In this document: positions 26,479 to 35,746 of the stretch, piece after piece | Numbering within the stretch: the stretch's first letter is position 1 | How the letters are laid out: each line of letters opens with the position of its first letter | Source of the DNA: an uncultured Saprospiraceae bacterium | Lineage (GTDB): Bacteria; Bacteroidota; Bacteroidia; Chitinophagales; Saprospiraceae | Reading direction: 5' to 3' | Assembly (NCBI GenBank): GCA_938045585.1 | Contig: CALIAU010000029.1 | Location: 1 to 64,000 of the forward strand | DNA: 64,000 nt | Position numbers and translations under genes: made by a program | The notes under the pieces: generated by a model | The model's input: only the letters and a program-made list of their open reading frames with translations | What the model was told of the DNA's origin: nothing | Databases searched by the model: none

Positions 26479-28593
26479 TTGGGCAAAATCGAATTACATA
26501 CAGGAATAGAGTTTATCAAAGGAGTGGGTCCTAAGCGTGCTGAATTACTTCAACAAGAACTAGGCATCTTTTCTGTCTCAGACCTTATTCACACCTATCC
26601 ATTTAGATACGTAGATAAAACAGAAATAACTCTTATAAAAGATATAAAAGAAGATGGTCAATATGTCCAATGCTATCTAGAAATTATCCGAATTGAAAAA
26701 ATTAAAGGTAAACGCCAGGCTCGATTATCTGTCATGTCCAAAGATGCATCAGGCTTTCTTGAGCTCGTTTGGTTTAAGAGGGTAAGTTGGATTTTGAAAT
26801 ATTTAAAAGAAGGTGCAAAATATCTCGCCTATGGTAAGGTCAGCATCTTTAAAGGAAAAAAGACTATAGTTCACCCCGAGTTAGAACGTATTGAGGATAC
26901 GGATAAGATAAAACAGAAGGTCTCTCTCAGTCCTGTCTACTCTTCCACTGAAAAACTGAATGCAAGAAAGCTAGATTCTAAGGCACAATCAAAAATTGTG
27001 GCTCAAGCTTTTCAAGATCTTGGACAAAACAGCATTTCAGAAACTCTACCCTTATACCTAAGAGAAAAATTAAGACTGGTAGATAAGGCAAGCGCGCTTA
27101 GGCATATTCACCGTCCCAAAAGTGGTGACGAATTAGAGCAAGCAAAAAAGAGACTAAAATTTGAAGAAATATTTTATATGCAGTTGCGTCTGCTTTATAA
27201 TAAGGAGTTACGAAAAAGAAAGCTAATCAGTTTTCCCTTTGAACAGGTCGGAGAGTATTTTAATGCATTCTACAAAAACAACTTAAGCTTTGAGCTTACA
27301 AATGCACAAAAACGTGTTTTAAAAGAAATACGAAGAGACTTGTCACAAAACACCCAAATGAACAGATTGCTACAGGGTGATGTAGGAAGTGGAAAAACTA
27401 TAGTTGCAGTTATGACCATGCTCTTAGCATTAGACAATGGATACCAAACCTGTCTTATGGCACCTACTGAAATATTGGCCCAACAACATTACCAGGGTAT
27501 CACGGAACTATGTACAGGTTTGGGAATACGAATAGCTTTCTTGAGTGGTTCTGTAAAGGGTAAAAAGCGCGAGGAACTACTTAGATTATTGAAAGAGGGA
27601 GAAATCCATATCTTAATAGGTACACACGCACTCATAGAACCCACCGTTCAATTTCATAAACTTGGTCTTGCTGTCATAGACGAACAGCATAGATTTGGTG
27701 TTATGCAGCGCTATCGATTATGGAAAAAGAATGACGACTATCCTCCCCATATCTTGGTGATGACAGCAACACCAATACCTAGAACCTTGGCACTTACACT
27801 CTATGGTGATTTAGATGTGTCTGTCATTGATGAGATGCCTCCAGGAAGAAAAGCAATCATGACAATCCATCGTAGAGAAACGCATCGAGCTCAGGTAGTT
27901 GAATTTATGCATAAGGAGATTGAAAAAGGGAGACAGATCTATATTGTCTTCCCGCTGATTGAAGAATCTGAAACTCTAGAATTAAATAACCTTATGTCTG
28001 GTTATGATGAATTGCGTATTTATTTTCCTCCTCCTAAATTTAAAATCGCAGTTGTGCACGGCAAAATGAAACCAGATGACAAGGAAATGGAAATGCGAAG
28101 ATTTGCTTCGAATAAGGCACAGCTTATGGTTGCAACTACTGTTATTGAGGTAGGTGTAAATGTTCCTAATGCATCCGTCATGATTATTGAAAACACGGAA
28201 CGATTTGGTTTATCCCAGTTGCATCAATTACGAGGTCGTGTAGGACGAGGAGCTGAGCAATCTTATTGTATACTTATGACAGGTGTAAAGCTGAGCAAAG
28301 AGGGTCGCAAGCGCGTAGAGACTATGGTAGAAACCAATGATGGGTTTAAAATTGCAGAAGTAGATTTAAAGATGCGTGGTCCTGGCAATATAGAAGGGAC
28401 GCAACAAAGTGGCACCATTCAATTTAATCTTTTCAATATAGTTGCAGATAATGCAATGGTAGAACCTACCCGTAATATTGCCATACAAGTGCTAGAATCA
28501 GATCCAGAATTAGCGCACCCAGATAATTTAGTATTAAAGAAAGAGCTTATGCGACAACTTCGTAGACATGAAGACTTAGGAAGAGTGTCTTAA
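26479..28593 (+). CDS. recG: ATP-dependent DNA helicase RecG
   Basis: A 704-residue SF2 helicase that remodels stalled forks and branched DNA. An N-terminal wedge/OB domain begins GIEFIKGVGPKRAELL. Walker A is GDVGSGKT (residues 300-307), motif II is DEQH (401-404), motif III is MTATPIPRTLALT, and motif VI is QLRGRVGRG. The C-terminal TRG-type region ends normally. The start codon is TTG at 26479, which gives the conserved MGKIEL opening. Length is typical. Confidence 0.96.
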   Translation: MGKIELHTGIEFIKGVGPKRAELLQQELGIFSVSDLIHTYPFRYVDKTEITLIKDIKEDGQYVQCYLEIIRIEKIKGKRQARLSVMSKDASGFLELVWFKRVSWILKYLKEGAKYLAYGKVSIFKGKKTIVHPELERIEDTDKIKQKVSLSPVYSSTEKLNARKLDSKAQSKIVAQAFQDLGQNSISETLPLYLREKLRLVDKASALRHIHRPKSGDELEQAKKRLKFEEIFYMQLRLLYNKELRKRKLISFPFEQVGEYFNAFYKNNLSFELTNAQKRVLKEIRRDLSQNTQMNRLLQGDVGSGKTIVAVMTMLLALDNGYQTCLMAPTEILAQQHYQGITELCTGLGIRIAFLSGSVKGKKREELLRLLKEGEIHILIGTHALIEPTVQFHKLGLAVIDEQHRFGVMQRYRLWKKNDDYPPHILVMTATPIPRTLALTLYGDLDVSVIDEMPPGRKAIMTIHRRETHRAQVVEFMHKEIEKGRQIYIVFPLIEESETLELNNLMSGYDELRIYFPPPKFKIAVVHGKMKPDDKEMEMRRFASNKAQLMVATTVIEVGVNVPNASVMIIENTERFGLSQLHQLRGRVGRGAEQSYCILMTGVKLSKEGRKRVETMVETNDGFKIAEVDLKMRGPGNIEGTQQSGTIQFNLFNIVADNAMVEPTRNIAIQVLESDPELAHPDNLVLKKELMRQLRRHEDLGRVS

Positions 28594-28647
28594 TCAGGTC
28601 TACTCTTTTTCATTTGATTAAGAAAGAATATATTCTTATACCTGGTT

Positions 28648-30054
28648 TTAAATTGTTTTAAGATATTCAAGTATTTTATTTCTATCCGTCTCTGATAAGT
28701 TATCCCCAAAGCGATGCCCCTCCTTTCCATAGCCCTTAAGCTTTGTATCATAGGTAAATTTATCCTCTTTGGAATCAAGGATTTCGTAGATAAAACCCAG
28801 TGATTGTTGATCATATACGTCAGATTTTCTCCAAATTTCTGGCCTCAAACTACTATTTAAGACTGCTTCCACAGTAGGTACACTGCCATTATGTAGATAT
28901 GGAGCACTTGCCCAGATACCATCTAAGGGTGGGGCTATATATCCTCTTGAGGGCTGCAATTGAGCAGAAAAGGGGTCATTGCCAAACCAAGATTCATTAT
29001 ACCAGTCTACAAATTCGCCAAAGCCAAAGTTTGAATAAATGAGATTAGAATCTGTCTGTACATAGTCAAGATCTACAAGATAATTAGGATAGGTCCAATT
29101 TTCACCATAGGTCCCGTGGCAGGTAGAACAATTTTTTATGAAGAGGGTCTCTCCTTCATTTGCTAATTGCATATCCACTGGGAAGGGATAAGCTGGAGGT
29201 TCTAGAGTTTCTATATAAGCAATGACGTCAGCGAACTTGTTATCAATTTTTCTTGCTTGGACAGTATCCATAAGAGTCAATGTGCTTGCAGCCATGGAAA
29301 TGCGTGCATAATCTCCCCTACCTACGCCGGTATAAAACATAGCATTTTTCTTTTTTAGTAACCACCATGGTGGAACATCAGTAGGGATTACTTCATCCGG
29401 AAGATCAATCATCAGATCTTCTACCCACATCAAGTTTTCTCTGTCGCGATGTGCAGCTAGAACTGCAGCAAGTTTATCGGCAGAATTTGAACCAACCGTT
29501 TCTGTTACAATATTGGGACCTGTCGCCTTCACTGCCCTTGAAAAAGGAAAGTAGGCATTCCATTCTGGTGAACCTTCTCCAAAGTTACCAATCACTAAGG
29601 CATCTAAGATGCCTGAAAATCCAGATGGATCCATTGTAAAGTCTGCACTTGTATTACCAAGACCTAATACAAACTCACCATTGATATAGGAAGAATGGCA
29701 TTGTAGGCAATTGGGGGATACTAGCTCTATACCTTCCTCATTTGCAAAGGCATTATATTCGTGGTGTACTCCATCGTTGATTCCACCCCTTTGTAATTCA
29801 TCAGTTACTCCATTGCCCAAAAAGGTTTTGTACAAACTCAGAGGTATTCCGCTATCCACATAGTCCCCTGTAAGTAAGTAATCTCTTCCCCGATCTGGGT
29901 CTCCAGACCTTTGTTCATACATTTGGAGAGCTGTCACTCTATCTGCAGGCACTTCAAACTTAGTATCATCTATCCCGTCTATTTTCTTACTACAGTCCGT
30001 AAAGAAACACAGAAGAGCAATTAAAAATGAGAACCTGATAATGTATGTATGCAT
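28648..30054 (-). CDS. Dihaem c-type cytochrome lipoprotein
   Basis: A 468-residue lipoprotein (lipobox FTDC, Cys21) with two haem c attachment sites, CLQCH (116-120) and CSTCH (309-313). YIAPPLDGIWASAPYLHNGSVPTVEAVL near residue 385 matches the C-terminal domain of the dihaem peroxidase/RoxA-like group, where the second haem's distal region lies. It acts in the periplasm in electron transfer, or peroxide or organic oxidation; the substrate is not readable. It is a single gene, convergent with recG. Confidence 0.82.
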   Translation of the reverse strand: MHTYIIRFSFLIALLCFFTDCSKKIDGIDDTKFEVPADRVTALQMYEQRSGDPDRGRDYLLTGDYVDSGIPLSLYKTFLGNGVTDELQRGGINDGVHHEYNAFANEEGIELVSPNCLQCHSSYINGEFVLGLGNTSADFTMDPSGFSGILDALVIGNFGEGSPEWNAYFPFSRAVKATGPNIVTETVGSNSADKLAAVLAAHRDRENLMWVEDLMIDLPDEVIPTDVPPWWLLKKKNAMFYTGVGRGDYARISMAASTLTLMDTVQARKIDNKFADVIAYIETLEPPAYPFPVDMQLANEGETLFIKNCSTCHGTYGENWTYPNYLVDLDYVQTDSNLIYSNFGFGEFVDWYNESWFGNDPFSAQLQPSRGYIAPPLDGIWASAPYLHNGSVPTVEAVLNSSLRPEIWRKSDVYDQQSLGFIYEILDSKEDKFTYDTKLKGYGKEGHRFGDNLSETDRNKILEYLKTI

Positions 30055-30134
30055 GTCTATAAATTAGGACTGTTAGTAGAATTATATTTCAACTTGTTCA
30101 AAATAAGAACAGATTGAAGTATAAACTAAAATTA

Positions 30135-30407
30135 ATGAAATCTAAGTATAAACTAACCAGCTTCGCACGATTCATTTTTTTCATGCTTATATTTTTGCCT
30201 GCTAGTTATCTAGGGGTAGGACTGTACAAGGGTGAAATAAGTTTTAATCAGCCTAAATTCAAATTAAGCCATGTATTAACACCAATTGGAGAAGATTCTC
30301 CTAATGATTCAGCTAGTAATTGTTCTGAAATGGTAAAACTTAAAGAAAAGGAAATTGCATTATTGAAAGAGAAAATTGAACTTTTAGAGGCAACATCAAA
30401 TCAGTAG
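30135..30407 (+). CDS. Small membrane-anchored coiled-coil protein
   Basis: About 90 residues: a basic N-terminus (MKSKYKLTSFARF), one membrane segment (IFFMLIFLPASYLGVGLY), a short linker, and a C-terminal helix with a heptad-like charge pattern (MVKLKEKEIALLKEKIELLEA). The ATG at 30135 is preferred; an in-frame TTG at 30114 adds seven residues. No family recognised. It is divergent from the cytochrome gene and followed by a strong terminator. Confidence 0.6.
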   Translation: MKSKYKLTSFARFIFFMLIFLPASYLGVGLYKGEISFNQPKFKLSHVLTPIGEDSPNDSASNCSEMVKLKEKEIALLKEKIELLEATSNQ

Positions 30408-30501
30408 TCTGATTTACTATAAGTTTTCAACTTGTAAACAAAGCATTTTAAAGGGTGCATCTTTTTCAATATCCTATCGAGTACGTTTAATTATGCCATA
30501 G

Positions 30502-30542
30502 CCAACAAAAAAGGGGAGCTCATCGCTCCCCTTTTTTGTTGG
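30502..30542. terminator. Bidirectional terminator
   Basis: An 18-bp perfect stem containing AAAAAAGGGGAGC and its complement around the loop TCATC, flanked by A- and T-runs on both sides. It separates the convergent small membrane protein gene (plus) and stress protein gene (minus) and can serve both. Confidence 0.92.
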
Positions 30543-30558
30543 ATCTTATTCACCTGCA

Positions 30559-31353
30559 TCACACCAGTAAAAAAGAAAACTGCGGGTCCTTGAGAATTGC
30601 TTTAGTAAAGCTCTTCTCAAAATATCGCTTCAATCCAGTTCTCTTCTTTGGATTCATTATATAAATATGATTTTCAGGTGTAGACTTATCATATTTTTTC
30701 AGACTCTTTACCTGATCATCTGTTTGAATAATTTTAAGTTTTCCTTTTTGTCCAGATTCTAATGTCTTAGACAGGTGTAGATATTCTAATTGATCTGGAT
30801 TTAAAAGAGAAAGAAAATATTTGCTCTTCTTATCTGTAATTTTTGCATCAGGACTATCCAAACACCATACAAACTTCGTTTCCGCAAATTTTATTTTCTT
30901 GTTTTTAGGAAGCACTAAAATCGGTACATCAATTTTAGAGAACACTTTTTGGGTATTTCTACCATTGAGTAATAATTCGAGTGAATCCTTAGTCCCAGGT
31001 AATAGTATTATCAAATCATATTGATACCTAGCAACCTGTTCTTTCAGTTTTTTGACATAGTCACCTATTTCCAAATAAGAATTCACCAAGGTTTTCTTAT
31101 TAGATAGTTCTTTGATGACTATTTCCAATTTGCGTTCACAGTTTGCCAAGAAGTCTATCTTCTTTTCGTGTTCTCTCTGAATTACGCGTGCCATAGTATT
31201 AGGCACATGTCCCCCTTTCGCGGAGGGTTTTTCATATACATGGAAAATATCAACAAACATTGCTGACTTATTGAATGAATTATACACTGACAATACCCTT
31301 CTGGATAAGCGCTTCAGTGATTTATCTGTGTCGATGGATAATAATATTCTCAT
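30559..31353 (-). CDS. Universal stress protein (UspA-like)
   Basis: A 264-residue cytoplasmic protein. The N-terminal half has the Usp fold, starting MRILLSIDTDKSLKRL and ending with the nucleotide-binding-like GRNTQKVFSKIDVPILVLP, around residues 131-150. The second half is a degenerate repeat of the fold without the glycine-rich loop, so it is a tandem Usp with one apparently active site. Role in stress or ATP sensing is inferred from the family only. Confidence 0.78.
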   Translation of the reverse strand: MRILLSIDTDKSLKRLSRRVLSVYNSFNKSAMFVDIFHVYEKPSAKGGHVPNTMARVIQREHEKKIDFLANCERKLEIVIKELSNKKTLVNSYLEIGDYVKKLKEQVARYQYDLIILLPGTKDSLELLLNGRNTQKVFSKIDVPILVLPKNKKIKFAETKFVWCLDSPDAKITDKKSKYFLSLLNPDQLEYLHLSKTLESGQKGKLKIIQTDDQVKSLKKYDKSTPENHIYIMNPKKRTGLKRYFEKSFTKAILKDPQFSFLLV

Positions 31354-31757
31354 ATGAGGAAGTTACAATTCTATTTTAAATAATTGGAGTAAAAAAACAT
31401 TCTGATCTAGATTGGTGTCAATTAAAATGTAAGCTACTTGACACTATACTCTAAGTTAAATTAACATATATATTTTCTTACTAATATATAAAGAATTGAA
31501 TATCTTAAAATTCATAACAATTCAATAAATTATTTAAATTTTTTATTAAAAATTATATTTTTCATAGGGGGGGATATGGTTCTTTTTGGTGTCTTATATG
31601 TGTACAACGGATACAAAACTGAAACAAATCTTAATTAAGAATTCTTTCGGTTTCAAAACGAACAAACGAAGCAATAGCTTCTCAAAATATAAGGGTGTTT
31701 TTTAGTAAGAGGTTTTTGTCATGACTGATGAAAGCCTTTTTTTTTATGCCTATTAGT
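31354..31757. other. AT-rich gap with no gene
   Basis: Very AT-rich upstream region of the stress protein gene. It contains a run of seven G at 31567-31573, the 12-bp palindrome TCTTAATTAAGA (31629-31640), and a weak hairpin ending in a T-run near 31710-31745 (AGG, TTT and TCA pairing with TGA, AAA and CCT). No coding frame is convincing. Confidence 0.5.
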
Positions 31758-32014
31758 GACGGAACGGACAGAACGGACAGAACGGACAGAACGGACGAAA
31801 CGGACGTAAAGGACGGCAGAGAGGCGTGTTCGGTTCTTAAGTCCAATCAAAGAGTTTATAACTAATATATAGTACTAAAAAATGAGGATGATAAATTACG
31901 CGTAGTTTGGAAACTATGCCGCATGAAGTTTAATTGTACGCTTGGTCCTGCCTGCTTCGCACGCAGGCAAGCCGCTTAGTCCGTTTAGTCCGCTAGTCCG
32001 CTAGTCCGTTAGTC
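31758..32014. repeat. Intergenic element with opposed arrays of ACGGAC units
   Basis: Left array, 31758-31815: 9-bp units such as GACAGAACG repeated head to tail. Right array, 31976-32014: the complement of 8-bp units GACTAGCG and GACTAACG. The two face each other across about 160 bp that holds GGTTCTTAAG and a hairpin (TGCCTGC 31949-31955, GCAGGCA 31963-31969). The right array runs into the 3' end of the hydrolase gene and encodes its last residues, TNGLAD. Confidence 0.8.
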
Positions 32015-33000
32015 AATATGACTTCTTTAAAAAAATCATCCACCGCTACAGCAACAGAATCATAATCTTTAGAAATGTCAGGGCAGGCTATTATGTGATG
32101 GCCTACGTTTTCAAATTTTACAAACTTCTTTTGTGGCTGTGGTGTAGATACGCTTGCATACATCTCTTCCATTGCTTCTACAGATACTATCAAATCCTGT
32201 TCTTCTTCTGATTTATAATAACAACCAATAAAGAGTGGCTGGTCTAACTGAGAATATACTTCTTCTACCATAGTACTTTCTAAAAGGTGTTGTAATGCAA
32301 TAAGAGCATCTACATGATACCTTCTTGTCCAGTAGTTTCCTATTTTTTCATTGTATTCTACTTCTCGGTATTCGCTTCCACCTAGCGTCGCCTTAAGGAT
32401 ATGTTTTCCCCAGGGACCATCCAATAATGAAGAGCGCGGATCATAGATCTCAAAATTAGGTGACAGAAACACAAGTGCTGCAATATCCTTTTCTTGCGTT
32501 GCTAGATAGGTCGCATAGCTGGCTCCCGTCGAACAAGCAATTATAATTATTTTCTTTCCTAAGGTTTTTCCAATGGCGATGGCCTCCCGAGCAGAGTCCA
32601 AATATTGGGAAGGGTCTACTCCTTTAAAAACATCAATATCTTTAATGCCATGTCCATACATTCTAGCATGAAATAGATTCATTCCATACTTCTTCGCTAG
32701 ATCTTCAGGAAGTGGTCCCGATTCAAAATGTGTAGCTGTAAATCCAGGGAGGTAAACAATTGCATACTCTGTTTGACTTACAAGCGTATCTGCCCAAATA
32801 ATTCGCGCTTCGTTATCGGGTTTAAGATTTGCTATTCCCCGTTCTCTTTCGCTTATAAATGCTTCGACGCTTTCTAAGTCGAAGCTACCTGCATAGGGAT
32901 GCGGCGAAATGTCTTTGAAATCAGGTTTGGGACCCAGAGCAAAAACAAGTGCCATCAGAATCAACAAGATGAATACTCCTTTCAGAAATTTCTTTCCCAT
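31993..33000 (-). CDS. Alpha/beta hydrolase
   Basis: A 335-residue hydrolase with an N-terminal hydrophobic anchor or signal (GVFILLILMALVFALG). The fold is visible in YAIVYLPGFTATHFESGPLPE (oxyanion strand), the nucleophile elbow IIACSTGASYA, and a late His in FENVGHHIIACPD. It resembles monoglyceride lipase-like or S33 peptidase-like enzymes. Its C-terminus is encoded by the neighbouring repeat array, so the original end may have been altered. It is 3 bp downstream of the M49-like peptidase gene and probably co-transcribed. Substrate unknown. Confidence 0.82.
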   Translation of the reverse strand: MGKKFLKGVFILLILMALVFALGPKPDFKDISPHPYAGSFDLESVEAFISERERGIANLKPDNEARIIWADTLVSQTEYAIVYLPGFTATHFESGPLPEDLAKKYGMNLFHARMYGHGIKDIDVFKGVDPSQYLDSAREAIAIGKTLGKKIIIIACSTGASYATYLATQEKDIAALVFLSPNFEIYDPRSSLLDGPWGKHILKATLGGSEYREVEYNEKIGNYWTRRYHVDALIALQHLLESTMVEEVYSQLDQPLFIGCYYKSEEEQDLIVSVEAMEEMYASVSTPQPQKKFVKFENVGHHIIACPDISKDYDSVAVAVDDFFKEVILTNGLAD

Positions 33001-33003
33001 CTA

Positions 33004-34689
33004 CTACAATCCTAAGACCGATGCGCCTTGTTCAAAAACAACGTCTACTGGTATTCCTGCTTTGGCTAATCTATCTAAGTCTTCCTTAAGCTGATTATTA
33101 ATAACACCTTTTTCTTTTACTAGGTCACCCACTGCTTCGTAATCTCCGTTCCCTTGGAGTGTTAGGATTTCCTCCGTCAATGCATTCATTGCCTCTTCAA
33201 ACCTTTCAAAGTTGATCTTATATTTTCCAGTATCTGGATTACGGGTGAAGGCTCCCATTTCATCAAAGAAATTAAAACGAATCATATTTGCCTTCCCATG
33301 TGCGGATGAGGCTCCAAAACGAACAGATCTAAAGATACTCGTCATAAAGGTTACGATATAGCTTTGCATATCACCATCGAGATGGCCCTGCTTATGTAAT
33401 TGCTGAATCATATATAAACCAAGCATGTCTGCTTTTCCTTCTTCTAATGCGGAGGCATGTTCCTTCAATGCCTTTCTTACTGTGCCTTTACCGTTGATCG
33501 TATTTTTAATTCCAAGTCCGTGCGCTACTTCATGAAACATGGTATTAGAAAAGAATGCATCAAAGTTTATTAATTTTCTTTGGCTTGGGTCTATGAGCAT
33601 ATCAGCAATCGGCTCTAGTATTTTATCAAATTTGGCGCGCATTGCGTTTTTCAACTGGAGACGTCTGGTACCCTTTTTCAGTTGGACTTCCTCATCATTA
33701 GGCAGGTTGATTGCTATAGTTTTGCTACCAGCATTACAATCTCCTGCATAGTAGACTACATCATAGGCATTCAATTCTGTATCTCTACCCGGCTTTTCTG
33801 CTTTATAAGCAGGTAAGACTGGTAGATCTTTTTGCAGCTGAGGTAAAAACTCTGCGTATTTGGCCAAACGTTTAGACCATTCCATATCTTTTAATAAGAC
33901 ATAACATTCATGGGCTGCTTTATAACCAAAGAGTTGGTCTTCATATGTTTCAATAGGTCCTACAACTACATCAATATTATTATCCTTCATGTCCAACCAA
34001 GCCATATCACTCGCCTGGTAGTCATCTGTAAGCATAGCCTTAGATCGGAGTTCTAAATAATTTTTAAGCCCAGCATTTTCTGTAAGTGTGCTAGCTTCTT
34101 GTAATAGTGCGCTTGCTTTCTTGATATCTGCTTCAAACATTTTATGATAAGGCACGGTATGGAGTTCGCCTGTTTCTGATCTGCGAATAAAGGTATATAG
34201 ATCTGTCTTCCCTGCTAGATCTGCTTTTTCAAATTCTTCCTTGGTCATATCCGCGGGATAATAATTAGCTCCCATTGCTTTTTCTGGAGTGCCAGGAACA
34301 AAAGCTTTGTTTCCATTTAATCTATCCCATGGACCATAGTTAATACGGGCGAAGGTTTTGAGACGATCATCAGAAATTCCGGACAGACATTCTTCTTTAT
34401 CGCCATAGGCTTCATACCAGAATAATTTGTCCATTATCTCCCCTACTTCGATTAATTTACTAATCATTGTTTTCTCATCTGCTGTATAGCCAGAGAGATC
34501 CGCTTGCAGTGTAAAGGGTGTATATTTCTTTAATAGGGAATCTACTCCATCCTTAGGGTTTGCATCCCAATTGTAACTATCTACCAGAGCTTTGGTATCT
34601 GATTGGGCTGATTTTGTGTTTTGACTTGTGTCCTGTTCCTTACAAGACATCCACATTAAGATTGCGATAAATATTAAAATCCGTTGCAT
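33004..34689 (-). CDS. Dipeptidyl-peptidase III-like (M49) zinc lipoprotein
   Basis: About 561 residues. The Met at 34689 is preferred because it starts the lipoprotein signal MQRILIFIAILMWMSC (Cys16). The zinc motif is HEVAHG near residue 386, a pentapeptide HExxH rather than the hexapeptide of eukaryotic DPP III; the second motif is EEGKAD some 50 residues later, with the Glu ligand. The rest resembles bacterial M49 family proteins (PKAMGANYYPADMTKEEF-like opening). It probably removes dipeptides from short peptides at the cell envelope. Confidence 0.84.
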   Translation of the reverse strand: MQRILIFIAILMWMSCKEQDTSQNTKSAQSDTKALVDSYNWDANPKDGVDSLLKKYTPFTLQADLSGYTADEKTMISKLIEVGEIMDKLFWYEAYGDKEECLSGISDDRLKTFARINYGPWDRLNGNKAFVPGTPEKAMGANYYPADMTKEEFEKADLAGKTDLYTFIRRSETGELHTVPYHKMFEADIKKASALLQEASTLTENAGLKNYLELRSKAMLTDDYQASDMAWLDMKDNNIDVVVGPIETYEDQLFGYKAAHECYVLLKDMEWSKRLAKYAEFLPQLQKDLPVLPAYKAEKPGRDTELNAYDVVYYAGDCNAGSKTIAINLPNDEEVQLKKGTRRLQLKNAMRAKFDKILEPIADMLIDPSQRKLINFDAFFSNTMFHEVAHGLGIKNTINGKGTVRKALKEHASALEEGKADMLGLYMIQQLHKQGHLDGDMQSYIVTFMTSIFRSVRFGASSAHGKANMIRFNFFDEMGAFTRNPDTGKYKINFERFEEAMNALTEEILTLQGNGDYEAVGDLVKEKGVINNQLKEDLDRLAKAGIPVDVVFEQGASVLGL

Positions 34690-34723
34690 GCGTGTTATGT
34701 TTGTAGCAATATACAAAAGCAGA

Positions 34724-35086
34724 ATGGGAAAAAAGACATTGATAATAGGTGCTTCAGAAAATACGGACCGATATGCCGCTCAAGCCGTTAAACTATTAGC
34801 CCACTATGAACATGAGGTAATTGCCTTGGGTAAAAAGCCAGGTACTGTCCATAACACAAAGATTGAAGGCAGGGCCCAATATTTCCCGGAAGTAGACACT
34901 GTAAGTCTATATATCAATTCCAAGATTCAAAAAATGTATTTCTATTATGTGATTAGTATCAATCCTAAGCGCGTAATTTTTAATCCGGGCGCTGAAAATG
35001 CAGAATTTGCAGAGCTCCTCCGGACTCATGATATCGAGGTATTGAATGCTTGTACGTTGGTGATGCTGCGCACGGGGCAGTTTTAA
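34724..35086 (+). CDS. CoA-binding domain protein
   Basis: About 120 residues forming one Rossmann-like CoA-binding domain: MGKKTLIIGASENTDRYAAQAV, then HEVIALGKKPGTVHNTKI, and VIFNPGAENAEFAELL. The Met at 34724 is the family start; the longer frame (from 34628) runs through the opposite gene's 5' end. It is divergent from the peptidase gene by about 35 bp. Members of this small family may bind CoA or acyl-CoA; a role is not established. The downstream repeat array starts 21 bp after its stop. Confidence 0.84.
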   Translation: MGKKTLIIGASENTDRYAAQAVKLLAHYEHEVIALGKKPGTVHNTKIEGRAQYFPEVDTVSLYINSKIQKMYFYYVISINPKRVIFNPGAENAEFAELLRTHDIEVLNACTLVMLRTGQF

Positions 35087-35106
35087 TGGGGTGATATGGA
35101 TGTCAC

Positions 35107-35364
35107 GACGAACGGACGAACGGACGTAAGGGACAGAACGGACACAACGGACGCAACGGACGCAACGGACGCAACGGATAGAAGGGACGAAACGGACGAA
35201 AAGGCAAACGGGGGACTAGAGCGTTTTGCTAGTGTTCCTTGGAAGATAGGTTCTTAAGACTCCCCTTACCCATAACCATACGTCTTCTTTTAAACCTAAA
35301 AAACCACACGAAACTCTCTCGTCTGTTAGTCTGTTAGTCTGTTAGTCCGTTAGTCCATTAGTCA
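35107..35364. repeat. Second element with opposed GGAC-type arrays
   Basis: Left array, 35107-35203: about eleven units of 8-9 bp such as GACGAACG, GACAGAACG and GACGCAACG. Right array, 35321-35364: six units of GTCTGTTA or GTCCGTTA, the complement of GACTAACG. They face each other across about 117 bp that shares GGTTCTTAAG with the element at 31758. It lies right after the CoA-binding gene. With the 31758 element it brackets a three-gene block. Confidence 0.82.
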
Positions 35365-35393
35365 ATCTAACTAGGAGCCTAAGGCGACTCTGC

Positions 35394-35530
35394 GTGAGTA
35401 ACATGGAGTGCATATTCTGAGATCAGAATATGGTCCCATAGGGACCGAGCTGAATAAGCGAGTACGGAATACTACGACCCCGAGTATCGGGGGCACGCCC
35501 AAATTCTCAATTTCAGAATATGCATCTCAC
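35394..35530. other. Branched hairpin cluster with alternative pairings
   Basis: TGCATATTCTGA (35409-35420) can pair with TCAGAATATG (35423-35432) next to it, or with the 12-base complement at 35513-35524, whose flank CTCAC (35526-35530) also matches GTGAG (35394-35398). Inside are two more hairpins, GGTCCC-ATA-GGGACC (35432-35446) and CCCCGA-GTA-TCGGGG (35478-35492). The two pairings exclude each other. It lies 217 bp before the OmpA-type gene. No gene is seen in the remaining bases to 35746. Confidence 0.6.
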
Positions 35531-35746
35531 AGGTACTTCCAATCAACAATATGGATACTTTACTCTTTGTTAAAAAACATTTGTTCAACTAAACAGATTA
35601 ATGTATCTTTCTCAAGCAGAGTAAGGTAGTAGTCAACGTGCTGTAGACAACGCATTACGATAAAAATTATATGTTACTATTTCATATAATGAATGTCTAT
35701 ATATATGTACAGCTCTTTTTAACTAATATCAAAACTCTAAATTCTA

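Noticed and set aside
31576-31638. Mini-frame of 20 codons after a run of seven G
   Set aside because: The G-run is only 2 bases from the ATG, too close to act as a ribosome binding site, and the peptide has no recognisable features.
34628-34723. Longer start for the CoA-binding protein
   Set aside because: This stretch is the 5' end of the divergent peptidase gene, and the family starts at MGKKTLIIGAS.
35107-35364. Tandem units read as a possible CRISPR array
   Set aside because: Units are 8-9 bp with no spacers, and no cas gene is near.
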